Assembly: GCA_035627375.1 (NCBI GenBank)
Contig: DASPLX010000036.1
Coordinates: 62,001-126,000 of the forward strand
Direction of reading: 5' to 3'
Length of the DNA stretch: 64,000 nucleotides
Origin: DASPLX01 sp035627375
Lineage (GTDB): Bacteria; Pseudomonadota; Gammaproteobacteria; Burkholderiales; Burkholderiaceae_D
Shown: one piece after another, positions 1-7,570 of the stretch
Layout of the letters: each line of letters begins with the position of its first letter
Position numbering within the stretch: the first letter of the stretch is position 1
Position numbers and translations under genes: made by a program
Notes under the pieces: generated by a model
What the model was told of the DNA's origin: nothing
What the model saw: the letters and a program-made list of their open reading frames with translations, nothing else
The model's database searches: none

Positions 1-389
1 ACAGGCTTGGTCACGCCGCGCAGCGTCAATTCGCCGTCGATCTTCACCGGGCGGTCGCCGTCGAACTGCGTGATCTTGCCTTTGTACGTCGCGGTCGGGT
101 ATTTCTGCACGTCGAACAGGTCCGGGCTTTTCGCATGCTCGTTCATCTTCGCGTGACCGAAGTCGATCGTGGAGGCATCGATCGTGATATCGACCGTGCC
201 GTTCTTGGCGGCGCGGTCGAGCGTGATGCTGCCGCCGGTCTTGGTGAACTTGCCGCGCCAGACGGAAATGCCCATGTGGTCGGCTTCGAAGCTCGGATAG
301 GTGTGGTTCGGCTCGATGTTGTACGTGCCGGCGAAAGCGGGAGCGGTGCCGATGACCAGGGCGGCGGCGACTGCATGTTTCAGTTGCAT
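1..389 (-). CDS. YceI-family periplasmic protein (partial)
   Basis: The gene begins at the ATG at 389 and runs off the left edge, so only about 129 N-terminal codons are present. The protein opens with a signal peptide (charged MQLKH start, hydrophobic Ala-rich core, AFAG cleavage region). It continues with YceI-like segments: an early YNIEPNHTYPSFEADH stretch, then alternating beta strands around TIDFGHAKMNEH and GELTLRGVTKP. YceI proteins are lipocalin-like barrels that bind isoprenoid or amphiphilic ligands in the periplasm. It is the third gene of a leftward unit with a second YceI paralogue 29 bp upstream and cytochrome b561 before that, a common arrangement. The exact ligand is unknown. 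Confidence 0.9.
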   Translation of the reverse strand, partial: MQLKHAVAAALVIGTAPAFAGTYNIEPNHTYPSFEADHMGISVWRGKFTKTGGSITLDRAAKNGTVDITIDASTIDFGHAKMNEHAKSPDLFDVQKYPTATYKGKITQFDGDRPVKIDGELTLRGVTKP

Positions 390-418
390 GTTCGTTTCCT
401 TTTTTGGTTGAGGGGTGA

Positions 419-982
419 TTATTGCGTGGCGACCACGCGGAACTTGATGACGACTTCATCGGCAACCATGCCGGTATCCTTCCATTCGCCCTCGCCGATG
501 TTGAAGGCCAGGCGCTTGATCGGCAGCGAACCGTCGAACACGTCGTTCGCGCCTTCTTTCTTGTGCATCATGGGGAAGCTGACGTCGGCGGTCCTGCCCT
601 TGATGGTCAGCTTGCCCGAGACGTCGAGCCGGCCGCCGGCGCCGGACTTGATGGCGCTCGAGACGAAACTCGCCTTCGGAAACTGGGCGGCGTTGAACCA
701 ATCCTTCTTCAGCACTTCCTTGTTGTATTCCGGATCGCCGAGATCGAAGCTGGCGACGTCGATGTCGACGCTCGCCTTGGAAGCTTCCGGACGCGCGGCG
801 TTGTAGTCGACCACGGCATTGAAGCGCTTGAATTTCGCTTCGATCGGGACGTTCATCTGCCGGAACACGGCGGAGACGCTGCTCTTGGCAGGATCGACCT
901 TCATCGCGGCGAGCGCCATGCCGGAGAGGACGATGGAAGCGGCGACGGCGGCGCCGATGCGGAATGCGGTTGTCATGGGCAT
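419..982 (-). CDS. YceI-family periplasmic protein
   Basis: This encodes 187 aa with an N-terminal signal peptide (residues 1-26, Ala-rich, ending ALAA). The mature part is a YceI domain covering almost the whole chain, with typical elements such as FDLGDPEYNKEVLKKDWFN, FPKASFVSS, KLTIKGRTADVSFP and a terminal KFRVVA strand. The expected role is binding of a polyisoprenoid-like lipid in the periplasm. It lies 22 bp downstream of the cytochrome b561 gene and 29 bp upstream of another YceI gene, so the three are probably co-transcribed. The two YceI copies are clearly different in sequence, so this is an old duplication or separate acquisition and not a recent tandem repeat. Confidence 0.93.
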   Translation of the reverse strand: MPMTTAFRIGAAVAASIVLSGMALAAMKVDPAKSSVSAVFRQMNVPIEAKFKRFNAVVDYNAARPEASKASVDIDVASFDLGDPEYNKEVLKKDWFNAAQFPKASFVSSAIKSGAGGRLDVSGKLTIKGRTADVSFPMMHKKEGANDVFDGSLPIKRLAFNIGEGEWKDTGMVADEVVIKFRVVATQ

Positions 983-1004
983 GGACTTGTCCTTTGCGTG
1001 AAGG

Positions 1005-1529
1005 TTAGGGCAGCATGCGTTTGAGCACGCCGTCGCGATCGATGAACTGATGCTTGAGCGCCGCGGCGATATGCAGGCAGAGCGCGGCCAGCAGCGTCAT
1101 GTTGAGCCAGTAATGCAGGTCCTTGAGAATCGGTTTCAGGTCGTTGTCGGCTTCGATCAGCACCGGCAAGGGCAGCACGCCGAGATACACTACAGGGACG
1201 CCGGCCGCCAGGCTGTAGAAATAGCCGGAGACCGGGATCGCGAAGATCAGGACGTACAGCAAGCCATGCAAAACATTCGCCGCTTGCCGTTGCCAGTCCG
1301 GCATGCTGGATGGATAGGCCGGCGCCGGATGGGCCAGGCGCCAGAGCAGGCGGACGCACGCCAGGCCGAATACCGTCACGCCGATCCACTTATGCCAGGA
1401 AAAGTACTTCAGCTTGGTGGGCGTGATGCCGGGAATGTCGACCATCGTCAAGCCGAGTCCGAAGCCGCCGATGATCAGCAAGGCAATCAGCCAATGCAGC
1501 ACGATCGCGGGCAGGGTATAGCGTTGCAT
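1005..1529 (-). CDS. Cytochrome b561
   Basis: This 174-aa integral membrane protein has four predicted transmembrane helices. Histidines that can bind two b-type hemes sit in VLHWLIALL (near residue 12), FSWHKWIG (near 46), LHGLLYVL (near 89) and LCLHIAAALKHQF (near 153). Family members move electrons from quinol, and some accept superoxide or feed periplasmic partners. The gene heads a leftward unit with two yceI genes, the usual neighbours of bacterial b561 proteins. The ATG at 1529 is preceded by an A/T-rich segment that probably holds the operon promoter. No metal-binding accessory domain is visible. Confidence 0.93.
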   Translation of the reverse strand: MQRYTLPAIVLHWLIALLIIGGFGLGLTMVDIPGITPTKLKYFSWHKWIGVTVFGLACVRLLWRLAHPAPAYPSSMPDWQRQAANVLHGLLYVLIFAIPVSGYFYSLAAGVPVVYLGVLPLPVLIEADNDLKPILKDLHYWLNMTLLAALCLHIAAALKHQFIDRDGVLKRMLP

Positions 1530-1638
1530 GGGTTTTCAATTTGTTAATTAGTTCGCATTAGGACTAAATATAGCAAAAAGCCGGGAAGCGTGCTGGCGGG
1601 AGCAGTTGTGGGTGAAAGCATAAGCTGCGATATTGTAG

Positions 1639-2946
1639 GCATACCTTCGTCGCTACTTTGAACAGCGGACCTTGAATGCACGCGGGCGCGACCGCTTTCG
1701 TATTACGTTGGTCGACGGCTTCTGCGGAGGTGGTCTTTACACGTTATCCGGGCTCGGCACGGAAATTCTTGGATCGCCATTAAAGATGTTGGCGGCAGTA
1801 GACGAGGCTCGCGTGCTCGTCAATTTGGATCGAACAAAGCCGCTGGATCTCGACGTCCAATACGTCTTTGTCGACAAAAACAAGAGCGCCGTTGACCATC
1901 TGCGAAAGGTGCTGATCGATAGAGGCTACGGAAGTCAAATCGGCACTTCCATTCATCTTTTTCATCAAGATTTTGTGTCCGCATTTCCATCCGTTATGGA
2001 AGTGGTTAAGCGACACACGCCTCGTGCGCCAACGGCATTGTTCTTCCTAGATCAATATGGTTATAAGGAAGTGCCGGCCACATTGATTCAAACGGTTTTT
2101 CGCGAGTTACCGCACAGCGAGATCGTCCTCACGTTTCATGTTTCGTCATTCGCAACTTATACAAACGACGAATTTGTTCAGCACATTGGCAGCACATTGG
2201 CGATCGATATACGTGGCGCGCTTGGCGGTCAATCTATTGAAGACATCAAGGATAGTGATGCTGATTGGCGTCGGTTCATACAAGGCGCGCTGTATCAAGC
2301 GTTGGTAACGAAGTGCGGCGCGCGGTTCTTTACCCCATTTTTTATACGAGCAGAGGGCGCCGGTCACGGTGAATACTGGCTGGTTCATCTTTCCCAGCAT
2401 CATCGAGCACAGGATGTGATGAAGCAGGTACATTGGCAGCATCAGAATCATTTTGTCCACTATGGTGGGGCTGGGCTAAATATGCTCGCTCCGCAGATGA
2501 TGGGCTTTCGGCAAGAGTTCACTGGCGGCTTCCAGTTCGACGATGTCGCTCGACATCAAACGAATGTCGCGTTGACCGAGCAGCTCGGAGAATACATTTT
2601 TGCGCAAGGTCGCCCCATGAAAATTGGCGAGCTATTCGCGTCTACGTGCAATACGTCGCCTGCGACCGCTGGAATGTACAAAGAAATCTGCGGGCATGCA
2701 GGCCGATAAAGTAGCTCAGTTCATATTCGCCCTGTTTCTCCTAAGGCCAGCAGGATGCCATTGCTCCCGGATAAATCAATTCGGCTCATCGCCAGCCGAC
2801 TCATCCACATCAATTTTTTAGTCAGACAGACCCTCGTCTATTTCGACGATACGAAAAAGGAAAAACCTGATCCTGAACGGTGTAAGGCCCGGACAGGCGT
2901 GATTTATTTGATGGACGTCAGCATGTCACGAGACACTTACAACTAA
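1639..2946 (+). pseudogene. TcmP-like (three-Cys-motif partner) gene, truncated and interrupted
   Basis: The reading frame between stops at 1636-1638 and 2707-2709 encodes a TcmP-like protein. It has an AYLRRYFEQR helix followed by RITLVDGFCGGG, the Rossmann-like glycine motif of this methyltransferase-like family, then FFLDQYGYKEVP and an FxxEYWLVHLS segment further on. The AYLRRY helix starts right at the upstream stop, so the usual N-terminus is missing. The only in-frame initiator left is a TTG at 1672, inside that conserved segment. After the TAA at 2707 the same frame stays open to 2944 and includes a QTLVYFD segment resembling a TcmP C-terminus. I read it as a decayed gene. Codon use is more A/T-rich than in the neighbours. 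The family's usual partner (a Gp37/Gp68-like protein) is absent. Confidence 0.6.
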
Positions 2947-2993
2947 GGTTGCAAGTGTCTCGGAAGAATGCAAAAACGACACGGGAGGAAAAG

Positions 2994-4172
2994 ATGCGCA
3001 ACCAATTCAGATTCACACTGATTGGTATTGTGATGGTGGTCGGCGGTTGTGTGACCACGAATACACGCATTTCCCCTGTTGTCCGACCGACTGAAAGGCT
3101 GGAAGAAAGCCTCGCCGCAGCAAAGAAGGCTATCCTCGTAACAAAACAAGAATTTCAGAACAAGCTTGCTTTGCAGCAGAAACAACTTTTCGCCTCCCGA
3201 CTAGCCGTATTTGGAGGCGCAGTGGGAGCGGCAGCCGGAGCTATTTACTCAGCACCTAGAGATGTAATTGCAGGGATGGGCCTAATAAGCGCGACTGGCT
3301 ATACTGGTGGAAATCTGTATGCGCCCGCTGTTCATGCCGACATTTTCGAAGCGGGCCTTGCTGCAACGCACTGCCTTGATGCTTATGTAACCCCGGCAGA
3401 ATCGCTTCTGAAAACCATACAGGAAGAAAAGCGGCAGGTCGATCTTGCGCTTGATGCGTTGGAAAAACTTCTGGGAGGCCCTCCGCAACCAGCCGCCGCA
3501 AAGGCCATCGCTGATGGACAAAGAGCGTCAAGACGAGCGCAGGCCTATATTCTTCGCGAGTCGGGAATTGCGGCGCAAGTATTCCTGTCCCTGGACGATA
3601 TCGTTCGTTTGGCGAACAAGCAAGTACACGAGAACAGTCCAAACCTTGACGCATTCGCCCAGTCTGGGCGAGCAGTATTTGCAATGGCGAACGTTTCCTC
3701 TGCGGGTACATCCGCGCCTCCGCCTGCCCCTAGCCCGGGCGGTCCCGCACCGGGCATCCGGACTGCTGCCGGCAAGGCCGAAATCGACCAAGGCATCAGA
3801 GCCGTCGAGGACGCGGAAAAGGAACTCGACGGGTTGCTGAACCGGTTCGACAAACTCGGGGATCTGCCCTCATCCACATGCATTGACAAGGCGAAGTTTG
3901 AAGGCGCGGCGCCGCTAACGCTGAATACCGACGACCTCTCGTTGAAAGCCGGTTCCCAGTATCGCCTCAACGCAACGGGCGGCCGCCCCGGATACTGGGG
4001 TGAGTGGGTCGGTCAGATTCCTCCGAAAGACGTACTCGAAGCCATACAGGCGCCCTTAAGCCCGCAGTTCCTTTTCGATGCAAAGAAATCCTTTAAAGGA
4101 AGCACATTCAAGTACCGTGTGCTGGATTCCGGCGGCACGAGCAGGGAAGTGACAGTATGTTCGTCAGACTGA
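2994..4172 (+). CDS. Unrecognised lipoprotein with glycine-rich segment and C-terminal beta domain
   Basis: I do not recognise a family. The ATG at 2994 is chosen because GGAGG lies at 2984-2988 and because it gives a clean lipoprotein signal (MRNQFRFTLIGIVMVVGGC, Cys19). The 392-aa protein has a helical region (about 30-65), then a Gly/Ala-rich segment (FGGAVGAAAGAIY, about 72-105) that could pack in or on a membrane, and a long charged helical part (about 120-225). A Pro/Ser/Gly linker follows (about 235-255), then another helix and a C-terminal beta-like domain with NATGGRPGYWGEW. Pairs of Cys near 126, 300 and the C-terminus could form disulfides. It lies 47 bp after the TcmP-like relic and just before an IS, in the foreign-looking island. 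A cell-envelope or outer-membrane role is the most that can be inferred. Confidence 0.7.
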   Translation: MRNQFRFTLIGIVMVVGGCVTTNTRISPVVRPTERLEESLAAAKKAILVTKQEFQNKLALQQKQLFASRLAVFGGAVGAAAGAIYSAPRDVIAGMGLISATGYTGGNLYAPAVHADIFEAGLAATHCLDAYVTPAESLLKTIQEEKRQVDLALDALEKLLGGPPQPAAAKAIADGQRASRRAQAYILRESGIAAQVFLSLDDIVRLANKQVHENSPNLDAFAQSGRAVFAMANVSSAGTSAPPPAPSPGGPAPGIRTAAGKAEIDQGIRAVEDAEKELDGLLNRFDKLGDLPSSTCIDKAKFEGAAPLTLNTDDLSLKAGSQYRLNATGGRPGYWGEWVGQIPPKDVLEAIQAPLSPQFLFDAKKSFKGSTFKYRVLDSGGTSREVTVCSSD

Positions 4173-4273
4173 GCACTGTCGTGTGCTCTAGGCAGGCCGC
4201 CGTAGTCGACACTTGTAATGAATGCAAACAATGCGCTCTCGAATTCATGACAGGAATGAGCGCGCCCGCAGCA

Positions 4274-4302
4274 GGGACTGTCAGAATTTCCGTGTTCAAG
4301 GC
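4274..4302 (+). repeat. Left terminal inverted repeat of the IS256-family element
   Basis: It begins GGGACTGTCAG and ends TGTTCAAGGC, and pairs with the reverse complement of 5588-5616 with five mismatches. It lies 11 bp beyond the transposase stop codon. Confidence 0.8.
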
Positions 4303-4312
4303 GGGTTGATAT

Positions 4313-5563
4313 TTACACGGATGGTCGAACGAATCGATCCGCGTACAGGATAGCAAATTGATTCATGGCCGTCTTCCAGTCATGGGCGGCGCGTCCCCAT
4401 TCGGCGGTGATATTGCGCAGGGCCAGCCAAATGAGTTTTGTCGCCGCCTCGTCAGTCGGGAAGTGGCCGCGGGTCTTGATGATCTTGCGCAGCTGCGAAT
4501 TGATGTTTTCGATAGCGTTCGTCGTGTAGATCACCTTGCGTACACCCGGTGGAAATGCAAAGAACGGAATGACCCGGTCCCAGGCGTTACGCCAGGCGGC
4601 ACTGACGGTCGGGAATTTTTGTCCCCATGGCCCTTCCGCAAATGCGTCCAGTTCGGCTTGGGCCGCTTCGGCACTGGGCGCGGTATAGATCGGACGGATC
4701 GCCGCCGCCAGTGCCTTGCGATCCTTCCAGCTCGCGTAATCCAGACTGTTGCGGATCAGGTGGACGATGCAGGTCTGCAGCGTCGTCGCCGGGAACACGG
4801 CGGCCAACGCTTCGGGCATGCCCTTCAGACCATCGGTCACGGCGATCAGGATGTCGTGGACGCCGCGCGTCTTGAGGTCATTGAAGACCTTCATCCAGAA
4901 TTTGGCACCCTCGGTGCCTTCGATCCACAGGCCGAGGATGTCGCGGCTGCCGTCGGGCAGCACACCCAGTGCCAGGTAGATCGCCTTGTTGCGCACCACG
5001 GCGTCTTCCCGGATCTTGACCCGCAAGGCATCGAAGAACACGACCGGATACATGGGCTCAAGCGGCCGGGCTTGCCAGGCCGTGACTTCGGCCATCACCT
5101 CGTCCGTCACCGAGCTGATGAACTCGGGGGAGACCTCGGTGCCATATTGCTCACGCAAGAAGCCCTGGATTTCGCGTACGGTCATGCCCCGGGCATACAG
5201 GGCGACGATCTTGTCGTCGAAGCCCGTAAAGCGCCGTTCGTGCTTGGGAATCAACAGGGGCTCAAAGCTGCCTTCGCGGTCACGCGGCACCTCGATCCGG
5301 ATCGGCCCGTCTTCAGTCAGGACCGTCTTGGCGCCGGTGCCGTTGCGCTGGTTGGTCGTCGCAGCCGGTTTGGCCGCTCCCGGTGCGTAGCCAAGATGGT
5401 GACGCATCTCGCCGTTTAGGGCCCGCTCGATCAACGCCTTCTTGAGCGCCAGCGTGGCAGCGTTGATCGCTTCGGCCGTCATCGGGCCATGACCAAATTG
5501 TTCAAGCAGTTCTGCGGGAATGGCCGGCAGGTCTGCCGGCTTGGTTCTTGGTTTTCGTGGCAT
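4313..5563 (-). CDS. IS256-family transposase
   Basis: This 416-aa protein has the Transposase_mut fold over its full length, close to the family's usual 390-420 aa. The DDE catalytic triad is visible: D178 in PVVFFDAL, D244 in IAVTDGLKGMP, and E352 in TTNAIENINSQLRK. The CxxH-like signature after the second Asp (LQTCIVHLIRNSLDY) is also present. The ATG at 5563 follows a strong ribosome-binding site (AGGAGG), and the frame is intact, so the enzyme is probably functional. It lies between 29-bp terminal repeats. Confidence 0.96.
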   Translation of the reverse strand: MPRKPRTKPADLPAIPAELLEQFGHGPMTAEAINAATLALKKALIERALNGEMRHHLGYAPGAAKPAATTNQRNGTGAKTVLTEDGPIRIEVPRDREGSFEPLLIPKHERRFTGFDDKIVALYARGMTVREIQGFLREQYGTEVSPEFISSVTDEVMAEVTAWQARPLEPMYPVVFFDALRVKIREDAVVRNKAIYLALGVLPDGSRDILGLWIEGTEGAKFWMKVFNDLKTRGVHDILIAVTDGLKGMPEALAAVFPATTLQTCIVHLIRNSLDYASWKDRKALAAAIRPIYTAPSAEAAQAELDAFAEGPWGQKFPTVSAAWRNAWDRVIPFFAFPPGVRKVIYTTNAIENINSQLRKIIKTRGHFPTDEAATKLIWLALRNITAEWGRAAHDWKTAMNQFAILYADRFVRPSV

Positions 5564-5587
5564 ACATCCTCCTTGCGAGCATGATAT

Positions 5588-5616
5588 GCCTTGAACACGA
5601 AATTACTGATACTCCC
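5588..5616 (-). repeat. Right terminal inverted repeat of the IS256-family element
   Basis: Read on the minus strand it begins GGGAGTATCAG and ends TGTTCAAGGC, matching the left end at 24 of 29 positions. It lies 24 bp upstream of the transposase start. Confidence 0.8.
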
Positions 5617-5617
5617 T

Positions 5618-5773
5618 TTATATCCGAAACATCCGGGCTTCAAATCTCTCGCCAGAGTAGCCACCATTAGTCAGAATCTTTCGGAATTCTAACCGGCCGT
5701 TTTCGGCGAACAGAAACATCGGCATGGAGTCAATGTATGCCGGAGAACACTCCAAAAAATAGCGGCAATTAAT
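5618..5773 (-). pseudogene. 3' fragment of an unknown gene trapped between two IS elements
   Basis: The 158 bp between the two IS elements are open on the minus strand for 51 codons, ending in TAA at 5618-5620. The composition looks like real protein (RYFLECSPAYIDSMPMFLF, then NGRLEFRKILTNGGYSGERF, then EARMFRI). Its upstream part is cut off by the ISL3 element. I do not recognise the family. It is most simply the carboxy-terminal remnant of an island gene that was interrupted by the ISL3 insertion and brought next to the IS256 element. Confidence 0.45.
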
Positions 5774-5774
5774 C

Positions 5775-5800
5775 GGTTCATCGTAGAATTCCGGGGAGTT
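5775..5800 (+). repeat. Left terminal inverted repeat of the ISL3-family element
   Basis: It begins GGTTCATCG and contains GAATTCCGGGGA. It matches the reverse complement of 7042-7067 at 21 of 26 positions. Confidence 0.82.
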
Positions 5801-5843
5801 TTCCGAGCTTGCTATCCTGTGTTGTCACAGGAAGGGAGCAAGC

Positions 5844-7064
5844 ATGCTGGACCGGAAGACGCTGGAAGCGATGGGTGGCTGGAAGGGTTATCGGATCGAG
5901 AAGGTGGAGTGGCCTGGCGAAGCCAGCCGGACCTTGTCGGTGTACCTGAAGTCGTCAGCCAAGACGATGCGCTGTGCGCAGTGCGGCGGGCGCTGCGACC
6001 AGGTGCACGATACGTCGGTACGCCGGGTTCGGGATCTGCCGATATTTCAATTCCGGGTGGTCCTGCATGTGCCACGTCGCCGGGTCTGGTGCCCTCGCTG
6101 CAATGGTCCCCGGCTGGAACAACTGGACTGGCTTGGCCGCTATCAACGCGTGACCAACCGTTTTGCCGACGCGGTCGAGCAGTTGCTGGGCTCAGCCAAC
6201 GTGCAGGCGGTGGCGGCATTCTTCGAGCTGGGCTGGCACACGGTCAAGGCGATCGACAAGAGCCGGCTGCAAGCGCGTCTGCAGGAGCCCGACTGGTCGT
6301 CAATCCGCTACCTAGCCATGGATGAATTCGCCCTGCACAAGGGACATCGCTATGCCACAGTGGTGGTCGAGCCGCTTAGCCGGCAAGTGTTGTGGGTGGG
6401 GGAAGGACGTTCCCGGGAGACGGCACGGCAGTTCTTCGAGCAACTGCCTGCCGGTGTGGCCGAGCGCATCGAGGCGGTCGCCATCGACATGACGACGGCC
6501 TACGAACTGGAAATCAAGGCCCACTGCCCGCAGGCAGAGGTGGTCTTCGACCTGTTCCATGTGGTGGCCAAGTATGGCCGGGAAGTGATCGACCGGGTGC
6601 GAGTGGATCAGGCCAATCAGTTGCGAGGCGATCGTCCGGCACGCAAGGTGCTCAAGTCTTCTCGCTGGCTCCTGCTGGGCAATGCTGCCAATCTGGGCCA
6701 CGAGCAGGCTGTTCACTTGAAGGAACTGCTGGCCGCCAACGAGCCGCTCATGTGCGTGTACGTCATGCGTGATGCACTCAAAAGGTTATGGTTTTACCAG
6801 CGGCCAGCCTGGGCGCAGAGGGCATGGGAGCAATGGCAGGAACAAGCAGCGCAAAGCAACATTCCTGCCTTGCAGAAGTTTGCGCAGCGCCTGCAAGGCT
6901 ATTGGCATGGCATCCTGGCGCGCTGCCGCCATCCCCTGAACACCAGTATCGTCGAAGGTATCAACAACACTATCAAGGTCATCAAGCGCCGGGCTTACGG
7001 CTACCGCGATACGGAATACTTCTTCCTCAAAATCCGCGCAGCCTTCCCCGGAATTCCGCGATGA
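5844..7064 (+). CDS. ISL3-family transposase
   Basis: This 406-aa protein has the two parts expected of the family. An N-terminal zinc-ribbon has cysteine pairs in RCAQCGGRC (residues 43-51) and WCPRCNG (about 82-88). A DDE_Tnp_ISL3 catalytic domain follows, with acidic residues in YLAMDEFALHKGHRY, AVAIDMTTAYE and the C-terminal SIVEGINNTIKVIKRRAYGYR motif. The frame is uninterrupted and ends inside the right inverted repeat. It is flanked by recognisable terminal repeats, so the IS appears intact. Confidence 0.96.
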   Translation: MLDRKTLEAMGGWKGYRIEKVEWPGEASRTLSVYLKSSAKTMRCAQCGGRCDQVHDTSVRRVRDLPIFQFRVVLHVPRRRVWCPRCNGPRLEQLDWLGRYQRVTNRFADAVEQLLGSANVQAVAAFFELGWHTVKAIDKSRLQARLQEPDWSSIRYLAMDEFALHKGHRYATVVVEPLSRQVLWVGEGRSRETARQFFEQLPAGVAERIEAVAIDMTTAYELEIKAHCPQAEVVFDLFHVVAKYGREVIDRVRVDQANQLRGDRPARKVLKSSRWLLLGNAANLGHEQAVHLKELLAANEPLMCVYVMRDALKRLWFYQRPAWAQRAWEQWQEQAAQSNIPALQKFAQRLQGYWHGILARCRHPLNTSIVEGINNTIKVIKRRAYGYRDTEYFFLKIRAAFPGIPR

Positions 7065-7067
7065 ACC
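7042..7067 (-). repeat. Right terminal inverted repeat of the ISL3-family element
   Basis: Read on the minus strand it starts GGTTCATCG, then GGAATTCCGGGGA. It overlaps the last codons and the stop of the transposase gene. Confidence 0.82.
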
Positions 7068-7104
7068 TAAAAAAAGCCACGGAATCACCCGTGGCTTTTT
7101 TGTT
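7068..7104 (-). terminator. Rho-independent terminator (bidirectional)
   Basis: A 7-bp stem (GCCACGG at 7076-7082 with CCGTGGC at 7089-7095) is flanked by an A-run at 7069-7075 and a T-run at 7096-7101. It can stop both the leftward DUF1841 gene and rightward transcription out of the ISL3 element. Confidence 0.85.
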
Positions 7105-7137
7105 TCCGTCTCTTGCCGATAGCGGCGCGCACGGAAG

Positions 7138-7566
7138 TCAGGAAGCGCGCCGCTTGACGCAATCGATATACGCATCGCCGTCCGGCGGCATGCCGCTGCG
7201 CTGCGACGTCCAGATCATTTGCCCGAGGCATTCCATGATCTGATGATGCGCCTCGTGCTCGGACCCGAGGCGTTGCGCCAAGGCGAGAAAGGCGGCGCGG
7301 ATGCCGGGCGGCTGGTCGATCGAGATCTGCTCGGCGATCGACAGGTGCATGGACAAATGCAGGAAGGGATTGCTCTCCCCGCGTTCGACCGAATAGTCGG
7401 CCGCGAGCGCCGCTTCGACGTCGCGCAGCGCACCGCCGTATTCCGGATGCTGCACGATCCAGTCGCGCGCGATCGCTTCGAGCGGCGTCAGGATTTCCTT
7501 CGCCTCATGCTTGCGAAAGGTTTCGCAGAAGAAGCGGCGGACATCGTGCTGGGACGGCGTAAACAT
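7138..7566 (-). CDS. DUF1841 family protein
   Basis: This 142-aa protein matches the DUF1841 pattern of beta- and gammaproteobacteria. It starts FTPSQHDVRRFFCETFRKH and has a central PFLHLSMHLSIAEQ segment with spaced histidines, then HEAHHQIMECLGQMIW and DGDAYIDCVKR near the end. The spaced histidines suggest metal binding, but the family's function is not established. It is followed by a strong terminator and preceded 4 bp upstream by an SDR gene in the same direction, so the two are probably translated from one mRNA. Confidence 0.9.
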   Translation of the reverse strand: MFTPSQHDVRRFFCETFRKHEAKEILTPLEAIARDWIVQHPEYGGALRDVEAALAADYSVERGESNPFLHLSMHLSIAEQISIDQPPGIRAAFLALAQRLGSEHEAHHQIMECLGQMIWTSQRSGMPPDGDAYIDCVKRRAS

Positions 7567-7570
7567 CGGA

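Larger units (their letters stand above)
4274..5616 (-). mobile_element. IS256-family insertion sequence, complete
   Basis: The element is 1343 bp. It is bounded by imperfect 29-bp inverted repeats at 4274-4302 and 5588-5616 (24 of 29 positions match; the inner 12 bp, CGTGTTCAAGGC, are identical). It contains a single transposase gene on the minus strand. IS256 members normally duplicate 8-9 bp at the target. The bases just outside (CCGCAGCA on the left, TTTATATC on the right) do not match, so the flanks have been rearranged since insertion or one end was captured by recombination. Confidence 0.85.
5775..7067 (+). mobile_element. ISL3-family insertion sequence, complete
   Basis: This 1293-bp element has terminal inverted repeats at 5775-5800 and 7042-7067 (outer 23 bp with two mismatches, starting GGTTCATCG and sharing GAATTCCGGGGA). 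It encodes one intact transposase on the plus strand, and the transposase stop codon lies inside the right repeat. ISL3 members normally make 8-bp target duplications. The outer flanks (AATTAATC and TAAAAAAA) do not match. Its right end abuts the A-tract of a terminator that serves the next chromosomal gene. Confidence 0.88.
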
